The notes under the pieces: generated by a model
Told to the model about the DNA's origin: nothing
Database searches by the model: none
What the model saw: the letters and a program-made list of their open reading frames with translations, nothing else
Origin: Cytophagales bacterium
Lineage (GTDB): Bacteria; Bacteroidota; Bacteroidia; Cytophagales; Cyclobacteriaceae
Reading direction: 5' to 3'
Length of the DNA: 64,000 bases
Assembly (NCBI GenBank): GCA_016124425.1
Contig: WGNT01000042.1
Span: 24,630 to 88,629, forward strand
Made by a program: the position numbers and the translations under genes
In this document: one piece after another, positions 53,381 through 62,214 of the stretch
Layout of the letters: the number at the start of each line of letters is the position of its first letter
Numbering within the stretch: position 1 is the stretch's first letter

Positions 53381-55057
53381 TTATTCAATTTCAATTGCTC
53401 CTTGTTCCAATCTTAGTATAGGAACATATTTATTATATGATTCATCCGTGAAGTCGAATCCAAAGGACAGAACCCCTTCTATATAGCGACTTTTGTTGAG
53501 ATTCGACTTGAAGTCAAATCCCTTCTCAGCATTTGCGACTTGTGCTATCCACTGAACAAGCTCGTATCCTAAATAAGCATTGAGGCCAGGAAAGGTTTTA
53601 TAATAATCAAAATAAGAATTCCTGAATGATTCTACAGCTTCGGATGCTAAGTTGGGGGTATTATTGCTGATAAAGTGAAAATCCTGGGCTTCCATCATTT
53701 CATAGCTCGCAAAATTAAAGAAAAGCCAGCTGTCCAATACGAGTATCGGTACACTTGTACTTAGCGATTCTACGAGAGAAAATGTAGGGGAAGCAACATT
53801 AGGATCATCCGAAAATATCACCACCACGTCTGCTTTTGCAGCACTGTATCCGTCGGATATCCCTACTTCGTCAAAAAAAGCGCGCATGTCCCGCGGTAGC
53901 ACTTTCTGGCTTTTGACTATAGTAATTCCACCTAATCGCGCAAAGGTCTCAAAGTTCTTTGCCAACAACTCGTCCCTGCTTGTCCCTGAATAAGCCAATG
54001 CGACCCGATTACCCTCAAAACGTTTCAGGTATTCCACAGCACTTTTTGCCAAAGAGACGGTAGATGGGCGAAATAAAAAAGCCTCATCCTTTGAAGAAAG
54101 TCCTTCGTTTATGTTGGAAAGTGGGTTTACAAAGGGGATATTCTGCTCTTTGGCAAAACGCGCTACTTCTTGAATTTCTTCCGGATAAATAGGCCCCACG
54201 ATGATGTCTGCTTTTGTGAAAAAGGGATCGTTGAATATCTTTTCAATCTCTTCAGGATCGCGCTTGGTATCGAAGGATCTAAGTTCTACCTTTCCGCCGT
54301 TTGCTCGTACGTCTTCTATCGCATGTATCATTCCCCTGTAAAGTTCAAAAACGAAATTTGACGCAGCTAGAGACGCTACGTCATTGCCGCCAGAATAATT
54401 AAACGGAAGCACCAGTGCTATGTCCAGGGTTTGATTCTTTTCTTTCCGTTCGTCTTTTTCCGGTATATTCACTACTTCTTCTGGGGGGCTTATATCTTCA
54501 ATTTGATCATAAACCAGACGTTCAGCAGACGAAAGAGATGGTTGAGCAGCAAGCTTTTCCCTTAGTGCAAGCATCAACCCGTAATTTTCCTCGAACTGGT
54601 CTTTGTGCACCATCAGTATGCTTGTCGGTACAAACTTCATGAACGAATATGTGGCTTTGTATCCTTCCATCCTCAGAGACTTGCTTTCGATGCGTGCTAC
54701 CGATTCCAACGCCTCCACATACCTCTCTTGCCCAAAATCAATGAGGGCTAAAAAAAAGCTTGCATTTTCCTTTTGGTCCTTCGTTCCCTGTCTTGATAGG
54801 GGCTCGAAGGTAGCTTTCGCAAGCTCAAGTTGTTCGTTGCCTAGAGCAGCCCGACCGAAGTGATAGGTAGCATATCCGGCAAGGTTTCCATAGGCTTGAT
54901 CATCCATAAAGGGGCGCAAAAGTTCCATTGCCGCAGGATAATCTTCTTGATCTATAAGTTGCAAGGCTTGTCTATAATTTTCCGGTCTCTGTTGGGAATA
55001 TCCCCAGTTAGGAAGACAGAGCACTAACAGGTAAAGGATTGGAAGTATCTTCATCAA
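53381..55057 (-). CDS. LpoA-like TPR plus periplasmic-binding-domain protein
   Basis: A 558-residue exported protein with a signal peptide (...PNWGYSQ). The N-terminal 180 residues are TPR-like (ALQLIDQEDYPAAMELLRPF, AALGNEQLELAKATFEPLS). The rest is a type 1 periplasmic binding (amino-acid-receptor/LivJ-like) domain (DIALVLPFNYSGGNDVASLAASNFVFELYRGM ... DIIVGPIYPEEIQEVARFAKEQNIPFVNPLS). This TPR-PBP order is that of LpoA, an activator of penicillin-binding protein, but there is no lipobox. In Bacteroidota it is usually called an ABC-type substrate-binding protein. No transporter genes accompany it. Confidence 0.82.
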   Translation of the reverse strand: MMKILPILYLLVLCLPNWGYSQQRPENYRQALQLIDQEDYPAAMELLRPFMDDQAYGNLAGYATYHFGRAALGNEQLELAKATFEPLSRQGTKDQKENASFFLALIDFGQERYVEALESVARIESKSLRMEGYKATYSFMKFVPTSILMVHKDQFEENYGLMLALREKLAAQPSLSSAERLVYDQIEDISPPEEVVNIPEKDERKEKNQTLDIALVLPFNYSGGNDVASLAASNFVFELYRGMIHAIEDVRANGGKVELRSFDTKRDPEEIEKIFNDPFFTKADIIVGPIYPEEIQEVARFAKEQNIPFVNPLSNINEGLSSKDEAFLFRPSTVSLAKSAVEYLKRFEGNRVALAYSGTSRDELLAKNFETFARLGGITIVKSQKVLPRDMRAFFDEVGISDGYSAAKADVVVIFSDDPNVASPTFSLVESLSTSVPILVLDSWLFFNFASYEMMEAQDFHFISNNTPNLASEAVESFRNSYFDYYKTFPGLNAYLGYELVQWIAQVANAEKGFDFKSNLNKSRYIEGVLSFGFDFTDESYNKYVPILRLEQGAIEIE

Positions 55058-55156
55058 AATGGAGGTTGGTTCGAAAGGTTATACTCAATTATTGTACCCA
55101 TACGGATTTGCTTACGAAGATAGGTTTTTTTGGGGAAGTGTGTCCTTCATTGCCTT

Positions 55157-56686
55157 CTATTCCCATTCTATGGTTGCGGGTGGTTTTGAACTTATATCAT
55201 AAACGACGCGGTTAACGCCTTTCACTTTGTTAATAATATCGTTCGAAATTTTTCCGAGGAATTCATACGGAAGATGAACCCAGTCCGCTGTCATTCCGTC
55301 TACCGAAGAAACTGCCCGAAGTGCGACCACCTGTTCATATGTACGTTCGTCACCCATGACCCCTACGGATTGTATAGGTAGCAAAATAGCTCCTGCCTGC
55401 CAGACCAAATCATACAGGTTGGCTTCCTTGAGTCCATTTATAAAGATTGAATCTACTTCCTGTAGTATATGGACTTTTTCAGGGGTGATGTCTCCGAGAA
55501 TGCGGATCGCCAATCCAGGACCTGGAAAGGGATGTCGACCGACGATATTCTCCGGTATATCCAGAGCTCGCCCTACTTCCCGAACGCCATCTTTAAAGAG
55601 CGTTTTTAGCGGCTCGACGACCTTAAGTTTCATAAAATCCGGAAGTCCCCCGACATTGTGATGTGACTTTATAGTGGCAGACGGTCCATTTACTGACACG
55701 GATTCGATGACATCGGGGTAAATAGTCCCCTGACCAAGCCATTTTACCCCTTCAAGCTTATGGGATTCCTCATCAAAAACTTCAATAAACGTCCTGCCTA
55801 TCGCCTTCCGTTTTCCTTCAGGGTCAGATATACCCTTTAAAGCATCGTAGAATTTCTGTTTGGCATCTACACCGATCACGTTTAATCCTAATCCCTTGTA
55901 GGATTCCAGAACTTCCTCAAATTCATTCTTGCGTAGTAGTCCATTGTCTACAAAAACACAAACAAGATTCTCTCCGATGGCCCGGTCAATCAGCGTAGCT
56001 GCGACGGAGGAATCAACTCCTCCAGATAAACCCATTACGACCTTGTCATTTCCAATAGTACGGACCAATTCGTCGATGGTAGCATCTATAAATACATCAG
56101 AAGTCCACTCCTGCTTACAGGCACAAATTTGAACCACAAAGTTCCTCAGAAGGTTTTTTCCTTCCAGTGAATGGGTCACCTCCGGATGAAACTGTATGCC
56201 ATAGGTATCCTCGCCAGCCACTTTGAAGGCAGCTATTCGGACCGAAGGAGTACTCGCGATTATATCAAAACCAACTGGAAGTTCTTTAATAGTGTCGCCA
56301 TGAGACATCCAAACTTGTGAACCGTGGGTCATCTCTATAAAAAGGCTGGTATGGGTGTCTAAATGGCTCAAATTCGCCCGCCCATACTCACGGATCTCTG
56401 AAGGTGCCACATTTCCCCCGTACTTCTGAGCCATCAGTTGCGCACCATAACATACAGCTAAAATGGGGAGCTTTCCCCGCAACGCATCCAAATCCAAATC
56501 TGGTGAATCCGCATCCCTGACGGAACAGGGACTTCCGGATAGTATGATGCCTTTTATTTCATCTGTAAGGGGTGGGATTTTATTGAAAGGATGTATTTCG
56601 CAATATACATTTAGTTCCCTAACCCTTCGGGCAATTAACTGGGTATATTGGGAACCAAAATCAAGAATCAAGATCTGTTCTGCCAT
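55157..56686 (-). CDS. guaA: GMP synthase (glutamine-hydrolysing)
   Basis: Amidates XMP to GMP. The N-terminal class I glutamine amidotransferase has the nucleophile in [17 protein letters not shown] and His/Glu in [11 protein letters not shown]; the ATP-pyrophosphatase P-loop is [14 protein letters not shown], and the C-terminal dimerisation domain ends PATIEWE. Start is ATG 56686 ([11 protein letters not shown]); the TTG at 56692 is not needed. 509 residues is normal. Confidence 0.97.
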   Translation of the reverse strand: MAEQILILDFGSQYTQLIARRVRELNVYCEIHPFNKIPPLTDEIKGIILSGSPCSVRDADSPDLDLDALRGKLPILAVCYGAQLMAQKYGGNVAPSEIREYGRANLSHLDTHTSLFIEMTHGSQVWMSHGDTIKELPVGFDIIASTPSVRIAAFKVAGEDTYGIQFHPEVTHSLEGKNLLRNFVVQICACKQEWTSDVFIDATIDELVRTIGNDKVVMGLSGGVDSSVAATLIDRAIGENLVCVFVDNGLLRKNEFEEVLESYKGLGLNVIGVDAKQKFYDALKGISDPEGKRKAIGRTFIEVFDEESHKLEGVKWLGQGTIYPDVIESVSVNGPSATIKSHHNVGGLPDFMKLKVVEPLKTLFKDGVREVGRALDIPENIVGRHPFPGPGLAIRILGDITPEKVHILQEVDSIFINGLKEANLYDLVWQAGAILLPIQSVGVMGDERTYEQVVALRAVSSVDGMTADWVHLPYEFLGKISNDIINKVKGVNRVVYDISSKPPATIEWE

Positions 56687-56764
56687 GCGCAAAGTTAATC
56701 AGCCCACCTTAAATCCCGAAACAAAACAACTTTTTTATCCCAAACATTAGCTGCTCACGCAATC

Positions 56765-57769
56765 TCAGTCATCCACTGCGTCAGCGGTCTCTCCCACAAA
56801 CTGGGTTTCTAGGACAGCGGCATTGACTCCCTTTTCTGAGAGAAATCTGGCAAAACTGTGGGTAAATCCATGGGTCAGTAAAACTTCCTCCGCCTCAGTA
56901 GCCGCAATGGCTTGGTTAAGCCCTTCCCAATCAGCGTGGTCAGACAACACGAAGCCTGCATCCATTGCTCTTCTCCTCCGTGTTCCCCGGATATTCATCC
57001 ACCCCGAACAGGCAGCTGTACGATAGGGTGCTAACTTCTTCATCCATGGAGAACCCGCAGCAGATGGAGGAGCTAATATCAATGCTTTCCTGTACTCCAC
57101 CTTTGCATCACCGTCCGAAACCCGATCCGCATGGGGTAACTTGATACCGTTTGCGAGCAAGGCTTTATTCGAATTCCATATAGCTCCGTGTAAAAAGATA
57201 GGGCCATTATCTGCGTTAAGGTGTTTTAACACCCGCTGGGCCTTTCCCAATGAATAGGCGAAAATCACGGAACAAAGGCCCTGGGATGCGTTGGACTTCC
57301 ACCAGCTGTTTATGGCTTCAAAAATAGTCTCCTGTGGTTCCCATTGATACACCGGAAGACCAAAGGTGCACTCTGATATAAACTGGTGGCACTTGACAGG
57401 TTCAAAGGGCGTGGATAGTCCGTCAGCTTCTAATTTATAATCCCCGCTAACAACAGCAACTTTTCCTTTGTGTTCAACACGCACCTGCGCCGAGCCCGGA
57501 ATATGTCCGGCGGGATGTAGTGAGATTATTACGCCGTTTACGTTTGTGGGTTTTCTATAAGGAAGCGTTTCCAAGGATATGGAAGTACCTAGACGGTACC
57601 TGAGAATTTGCTCAGACTCATCGTGAGCGAGGTAGTGCCGCATTCCCCAACGGGCGTGGTCTGCATGGGCATGAGTAACTATAGCCCTGTCGACCTCCCT
57701 CCAAGGATCAATGTAAAAATCACCCGCAGAACAATAAAGTCCATGTTCCTTTAGCTCTAGCAATGCCAT
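56765..57769 (-). CDS. Ligase-associated DNA exonuclease (metallo-beta-lactamase/beta-CASP)
   Basis: A 334-residue metallo-beta-lactamase-fold nuclease with the metal motif HAHADHARWG, the second His in SLHPAGHIPGSAQVRVE, and FVLSDHADWEGL and LTHGF in the beta-CASP part. The family normally lies next to an ATP-dependent DNA ligase and a Lhr-type helicase; neither is in this window. Likely a DNA repair nuclease. Confidence 0.85.
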   Translation of the reverse strand: MALLELKEHGLYCSAGDFYIDPWREVDRAIVTHAHADHARWGMRHYLAHDESEQILRYRLGTSISLETLPYRKPTNVNGVIISLHPAGHIPGSAQVRVEHKGKVAVVSGDYKLEADGLSTPFEPVKCHQFISECTFGLPVYQWEPQETIFEAINSWWKSNASQGLCSVIFAYSLGKAQRVLKHLNADNGPIFLHGAIWNSNKALLANGIKLPHADRVSDGDAKVEYRKALILAPPSAAGSPWMKKLAPYRTAACSGWMNIRGTRRRRAMDAGFVLSDHADWEGLNQAIAATEAEEVLLTHGFTHSFARFLSEKGVNAAVLETQFVGETADAVDD

Positions 57770-57792
57770 CGTTTCTCTTTACTTATACAACT

Positions 57793-58422
57793 TCAAATTT
57801 CGCGGGGCGGTTCATGAGGCTTTGCATAGCTTAAACGGGACAGCTTTTGGCCTACATGATAGGCATCTAACCCGGATACTGTCACCGTCCCGAGCACGTC
57901 CAAACTAATAAAGCCATCCGCTCCAACCGCACTTTCCTCTACGTATACATGAGCAATCTCTCCGATGACCATTATTGTACCATTTATCTTTAGGGTCTGA
58001 ACCTCCGCCAATGTGCATCCCACCTTAAGTGGGCTTTGTTTTACAAAGGGAGCAAAAAAATTATCCACGTATTCATCCGCTATTCCGGTCGCTTCAAATT
58101 CCGATTCTTGCCATCTGGCACTGGCATGGTGCGCTGCTTTATAAAATGATTCCGTGACGTGATTTAGCGTGAATACTTGGGTAGCAAGAATATTATCCAA
58201 CGTATGCCGGTCAACCGTGTTTGGTCTAAACAATATTCCAACCAGCGGCGGACTCGCACCAATATGGAACACCTGCGAAAAAGGAGCCAAGTTTGTAACA
58301 CCGGCAGTGCTTTTTGTTCCTATTAGGTTTAAGCTTTTATAACCAGATAAGCAATTTATGAAGTTTCTCCGAAACGACTTATCCGCCGAATGGATCCTTT
58401 CCTTATCAAAATGCTTCATCAT
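57793..58422 (-). CDS. Flavin reductase-like FMN-binding protein
   Basis: A 209-residue protein of the flavin-reductase/FMN-binding split-barrel family: SFRRNFINCLSGYKSLNLIGTKSTAGVTNLAPFSQVFHIGASPPLVGILFRP fits the FMN-binding start, and a late GFISLDVLGTVTVSGLDAYH segment closes the barrel. It probably reduces or carries a flavin cofactor; partner unknown. The ATG at 58422 overlaps the stop of the preceding gene in an ATGA-type junction; 58419 is also possible. Confidence 0.85.
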   Translation of the reverse strand: MMKHFDKERIHSADKSFRRNFINCLSGYKSLNLIGTKSTAGVTNLAPFSQVFHIGASPPLVGILFRPNTVDRHTLDNILATQVFTLNHVTESFYKAAHHASARWQESEFEATGIADEYVDNFFAPFVKQSPLKVGCTLAEVQTLKINGTIMVIGEIAHVYVEESAVGADGFISLDVLGTVTVSGLDAYHVGQKLSRLSYAKPHEPPREI

Positions 58423-58862
58423 ACAGCAATTGCCTCCTCCACAGAAGCACAATATTTGATATCCAACTTTCCGATGATATTGTCCGGATTGTTTTTCATA
58501 ATTTGTTCCTTGGCAATAATGACCATCTTCTCAAACCACTTCTCCGCCGGAAGAATTTTTCGATGTTCGCGTACGCCGTAATCAAACATTTCCTTTTTCC
58601 AGACCAGAAAATACCATTCCATACTTGGCTGGTGAAATGCTCTCAATGCTCTTTTATCGAAGATAAATTTCCTAAAGCTGCCACCTTTGATGATTTCGGA
58701 GATCTTATCAAAGGTATTCTTGAACTCTTCTATAGGGACGTAGTCAGTCAACAACTCACAAATGATGATACCCTCCTCATCGTTAACGAAAACTTTCGCA
58801 TACCTCTCCTCAAACGACAAGTCGAAAGTATCTAAGGCTGACTTATTTAAGGTTTCTTTCAT
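58419..58862 (-). CDS. Hypothetical protein upstream of the flavin reductase
   Basis: A 147-residue soluble protein starting at the ATG at 58862 (MKETLNKSALDTFDL); the longer in-frame start at 58889 is less likely. It reads as alternating strands and helices: FVNDEEGIIICELLTDYVPIEEFKNTFDKISEII, KFIFDKRALRAFHQPSMEWYF. The pattern resembles SpoIIAA/STAS-like domains, but no defining motif is present. It is translationally coupled to the flavin reductase gene. Function not recognised. Confidence 0.7.
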   Translation of the reverse strand: MKETLNKSALDTFDLSFEERYAKVFVNDEEGIIICELLTDYVPIEEFKNTFDKISEIIKGGSFRKFIFDKRALRAFHQPSMEWYFLVWKKEMFDYGVREHRKILPAEKWFEKMVIIAKEQIMKNNPDNIIGKLDIKYCASVEEAIAV

Positions 58863-58958
58863 CGGGATTATATTATTGGTTCGTATCAAAAGAAATTACT
58901 ATTGACAGTAAATTGGATTAAAAACGTAACCCGGTAACTCGGATTCGGAAATCGTAGG

Positions 58959-59222
58959 TCAATGAAATGAATTTCTTCGTTGAGATTTATTATTTTCTAC
59001 TTCTTGTTTAAAATGATCCATGTCTTCTTCAATTCTAATAGCGTAATCTATTGTTGTCTTCATAAGTTCCTGTTGAGCAGCAATTTGTTCTTTTAATCGC
59101 GCCAATTCCCTGTTAAGATCATTTAACTTTCCCTCATACGCTTTCCTCAGCTTCTCTTTTTCCATTTGGGCCTTTTTCAGTTCGGCCCTAAAAATCAAAT
59201 ACGCTTCAGGTGGAGTCTTCAT
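58959..59222 (-). CDS. Small coiled-coil protein
   Basis: An 87-residue protein starting at the ATG at 59222 (MKTPPEAYLIF). A central heptad-rich segment (KKAQMEKEKLRKAYEGKLNDLNRELARLKEQIAAQQELM) predicts a long coiled coil; the ends are charged. It lies downstream of the SDR gene in the same direction. No family recognised. Confidence 0.6.
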   Translation of the reverse strand: MKTPPEAYLIFRAELKKAQMEKEKLRKAYEGKLNDLNRELARLKEQIAAQQELMKTTIDYAIRIEEDMDHFKQEVENNKSQRRNSFH

Positions 59223-59293
59223 GCTATTTCTACTTTTTTCAAAAGGGAATATACCCATCTCAATAAATCTATTTTAACCTTTTGGTACCTTAA

Positions 59294-59974
59294 TCACCGG
59301 ATTACTGACAACCCGCCGTCCACCTTGAACACCTGTCCCGTTACCCAAGACGACTGTTCTGACAACAAGAATACCGCAGCAGACGCCACGTCAGCCGGGC
59401 TTCCGTACCTACCGAGTGGATGTCTTTTATTAGCCCCTTCCCTCTTGTCATCATTTGACAGCAGCGCGGCTGCCAAGGGGGTGTCTGTAAGTGAAGGAGC
59501 TACAGCGTTGACCCTTATCGAATGAGGAGCCCATTCCGCTGCAAGGGACCGTGAGAGTGCCTCTACCGCTCCTTTGGCCCCAGATATTGACGAGTGAAAT
59601 ACCAGACCAGTCTGTACAGCAACTGTACTAAACACCACTACAGAAGCGCCCTTTGCGTTCTTCAACGACTTAAAACATGCTTGCAAAACGCGCACTGCTC
59701 CTAGATAATTTATTTCCAAATCCCGTTGAAAGTCTTCTACTGACATACGGTGAAAAGGCTTTAACGTAATACTCCCCGGACAGTAAACCACACCATGTAT
59801 TTCATCGGGAAGATTATGCAATTCATCCCCTGCTTTAGTCGCGTCATAACTAAATCCATTCGTTTTACTTCTGGAATAATCAAATGTATTTCCGCCAGCA
59901 TTTTGTATCGCATGAAGAATTTCTTTTCCTATTCCGCTGTTGCCACCTATTATTACGAAGTTCTTATCTTTCAT
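59294..59974 (-). CDS. SDR-family protein with the catalytic Tyr replaced by Ile
   Basis: A 226-residue classical SDR fold with GGNSGIGKE (NAD(P) loop), NYLGAV (Asn89), FSTVAVQ (Ser116) and DGGLSV at the C terminus. The active-site Tyr-x3-Lys is Ile130-x3-Lys134 (HSSISGAKGAVEALSR). I recall a subfamily with this HSSI..AKGAVE form, so it may be a conserved variant, not a mutation. In that subfamily, genes sit near folE and photolyase-type clusters. Here folE and a PTPS gene lie upstream across a terminator. Activity as a normal oxidoreductase is doubtful. Confidence 0.78.
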   Translation of the reverse strand: MKDKNFVIIGGNSGIGKEILHAIQNAGGNTFDYSRSKTNGFSYDATKAGDELHNLPDEIHGVVYCPGSITLKPFHRMSVEDFQRDLEINYLGAVRVLQACFKSLKNAKGASVVVFSTVAVQTGLVFHSSISGAKGAVEALSRSLAAEWAPHSIRVNAVAPSLTDTPLAAALLSNDDKREGANKRHPLGRYGSPADVASAAVFLLSEQSSWVTGQVFKVDGGLSVIR

Positions 59975-60037
59975 TTTTGCTATTGCTTATTTAAGTATAA
60001 TAGAAAAATCGGCAAATTGTTTGACCTTTGGTACCAC

Positions 60038-60069
60038 AAAAAAAACCGAAGACTACTCCGGTTTTTTTG
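60038..60069. terminator. Terminator of folE
   Basis: ACCG (60045-60048) and CGGT pair across an 10-nt loop, with long A and T runs on either side extending the stem; on the minus strand T residues follow. It separates folE from the SDR gene downstream. Confidence 0.7.
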
Positions 60070-60121
60070 TACTTGCTAGAAGGTCAAATGTTTTTGTTTT
60101 CAATCCATTTATGTGAAAGAA

Positions 60122-60823
60122 CTACTTTTTCAGTGAAAGATATTTCATGAATTCTGTTCGGGCCTGATCGTCTCGCTCAAATTTGCCACTGTAAAAGGAC
60201 GTAACGGTACTGCTGTTAACATCTCCTATTCCACGGGAGGACACACACATATGATTTGCGTCTATGATGACTGCAACATCTTCCGTGCCAAGTATTTCCT
60301 TTAGCTCGTTCCCTATCTGCATTGTTAAACGTTCTTGTACCTGCGGTCGCTTTGCGAAATACTGAACGATCCTGTTTATTTTGGACAGACCAATCACGTT
60401 GCCATTTGAAATGTAAGCTACATGCGCCCTGCCATAAATCGGCACGAAATGATGCTCGCAATGAGAAAAAAACGTGATGTCCTTTTCTACCAACATCTCA
60501 CTGTATTTGTACTTATTTTCAAAAAGTTTTACATCCGGTTTGTTCTTTGGATCAAGTCCCGAGAATACCTCCTTGATGAACATCTTCGCTACCCGCCTAG
60601 GAGTACCTTTCAGACTGTCGTCTGTGAGATCCAATCCCAACACATACATTATCTCCCGAAAATGCTTTTCTATCAACTCCATCTTGAGATCATCATCCAT
60701 TTCAAATGCATCTTCTCGCAGTGGAGTTTCGTGAGAGGTACCCACATGGGAGTCACCGATCTCGTCAATTGTCTCACTAAAGGATATTCCCGTCGTATTC
60801 AACAAAGTTTCTTTCTGTTTCAT
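60122..60823 (-). CDS. folE: GTP cyclohydrolase I
   Basis: Converts GTP to 7,8-dihydroneopterin triphosphate for folate or other pterins. Zinc and catalytic residues are in FFSHCEHHFVPIYGRAHV and HMCVSSRGIGDVNS; other motifs are GLSKINRIVQYFAKRPQVQERL. 233 residues is normal. It overlaps the end of the PTPS gene by 47 nt, so the two are co-transcribed. Confidence 0.96.
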   Translation of the reverse strand: MKQKETLLNTTGISFSETIDEIGDSHVGTSHETPLREDAFEMDDDLKMELIEKHFREIMYVLGLDLTDDSLKGTPRRVAKMFIKEVFSGLDPKNKPDVKLFENKYKYSEMLVEKDITFFSHCEHHFVPIYGRAHVAYISNGNVIGLSKINRIVQYFAKRPQVQERLTMQIGNELKEILGTEDVAVIIDANHMCVSSRGIGDVNSSTVTSFYSGKFERDDQARTEFMKYLSLKK

Positions 60824-61193
60824 ATAGTCGTACTGTTAATTCGTAAGTTGTCTCGATTTTATCCCTTAGAATATTCCAAATAACCACTGCAATGTTTTCC
60901 GCTGTTGGATTAAGATTCTTAAATTCATGGGTGTCTAAGTTTAAGTTTTTATGATCAAATTTATTGATAACGTGTTCGCGCATTAAATCCTTCAGCAGCT
61001 TCATGTCGTATACGTAGCCGGTATCCGGATCTATCGGACCTCTCAGCTTAACGATCAAGTCATAGTTGTGACCATGAAAGCTGGGATTGTTGCATTTCCC
61101 AAATACCATCCTGTTTTTTTCATCCGTCCAGTTTGGATTGTGAAGCCTATGCGCTGCATTGAAATGTTCTTTGCGATATACGGTTACTTTCAT
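60777..61193 (-). CDS. 6-pyruvoyl-tetrahydropterin synthase family protein with C-x5-HGH motif
   Basis: A 138-residue T-fold enzyme that acts on dihydroneopterin triphosphate. The catalytic region reads GKCNNPSFHGHNYDLIVKL. The spacing Cys-x5-His-Gly-His with CNNP matches the eukaryote-like PTPS that makes 6-pyruvoyl-tetrahydropterin, while queuosine QueD has Cys-x3-HGH. The zinc ligands H15 and H39/H41-type positions are present (HFNAAHRLHNP, FHGHNY). It overlaps folE. The standard label QueD is therefore uncertain. Confidence 0.85.
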   Translation of the reverse strand: MKVTVYRKEHFNAAHRLHNPNWTDEKNRMVFGKCNNPSFHGHNYDLIVKLRGPIDPDTGYVYDMKLLKDLMREHVINKFDHKNLNLDTHEFKNLNPTAENIAVVIWNILRDKIETTYELTVRLYETERNFVEYDGNIL

Positions 61194-61482
61194 AGGGATA
61201 CAAACAGCGGTGTGGTTTTTTTGTTTAACTTTTTTAAAATATTATTAAACATTTATTGTAAGTGATTAATTTTCAGTAGAATCAATTCTTAATGTCATAA
61301 GAACGAAAAGGTCTTGCTTCTTATTCGGACAAGCAATTAACAATCGGGTGTGGCTTTTGGGTTCAATTGACTATAGATAAAAAAATACCCCTAATCTGCA
61401 ACAAAGGAAATTTTTTTCGCTACATTTTGTTATCCTATCCGAACAGAGATAATTCATTCAAGCGTAATCGGACTGTGACACT
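61194..61482. other. Divergent intergenic region
   Basis: About 290 nt of AT-rich sequence between the PTPS gene and a plus-strand L,D-transpeptidase gene. It should hold two promoters. CTACATTTTG at about 61419 resembles TAnnTTTG with one extra base. No other feature seen. Confidence 0.4.
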
Positions 61483-62214
61483 ATGAAGAACATCATTTGC
61501 ATAGGAATAGTATTGCTATTCGGACCACTATTCACGCCAAAAACCCAGAGTGATACGGCAGGCAGCAGAAATACCGCTTCCTTATTACCAGCAAACTCAG
61601 ACGAGGCTGCCGATCTGGCCGAAATAATTTACGAGAGCTTTGACACGACTCAGCAGATTCTTACCAAACCTATCCTGAAGAAGGCTCTCACAGGCTATTT
61701 GCGGCTTGTCAATGAAGGAATAATAGATTATGGTAAACCCCTAACTGTGATTGATTTTTCAGTTCCGTCCACGGTGGATCGCCTTTGGGTGATTGATATG
61801 GAAAACCTTTCCGTTAAGTTTCAATCTCTCGTGGCTCATGGAAGAAATTCAGGGGATAAAGTCGCCAAAAATTTTTCAAACCAACACTCCAGCTACATGA
61901 GCAGTTTGGGATTTTACCGTACAGGTGAAACCTATCAGGGTGCTCACGGATACAGCTTGAGACTGGACGGTCTAGAAGTGGGTATCAATGACCAAGCGAG
62001 GTCAAGAGCAATTGTCATCCATGGTGCGGATTATGTAAATGAACAGTTTATCTCCAGTACTGGAAGATTAGGCAGAAGTCTAGGATGCCCTGCACTTCCC
62101 ATGGAATCGCATGTGCCAATTATTGACCTGATAAAGGACCAAAGTGCTATTTTTATTTATGCTGATGCTCCGGATTATTTGGCACATTCAGCTTTCCTTA
62201 AACCTTTGGGATAA
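61483..62214 (+). CDS. Murein L,D-transpeptidase catalytic-domain (YkuD_2-type) protein
   Basis: A 243-residue exported protein with a signal (IICIGIVLLFGPLF). The body matches the YkuD_2-type L,D-transpeptidase family: VSHGRNSG-like VAHGRNSGDKVAKNFSNQHSSYMSSLGFY, AIVIHGADY and GRLGRSLGCPALP (catalytic Cys). It cross-links or edits peptidoglycan in the periplasm. Its 3' end overlaps that of the YcbB-like gene on the other strand by 17 nt. Confidence 0.88.
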   Translation: MKNIICIGIVLLFGPLFTPKTQSDTAGSRNTASLLPANSDEAADLAEIIYESFDTTQQILTKPILKKALTGYLRLVNEGIIDYGKPLTVIDFSVPSTVDRLWVIDMENLSVKFQSLVAHGRNSGDKVAKNFSNQHSSYMSSLGFYRTGETYQGAHGYSLRLDGLEVGINDQARSRAIVIHGADYVNEQFISSTGRLGRSLGCPALPMESHVPIIDLIKDQSAIFIYADAPDYLAHSAFLKPLG

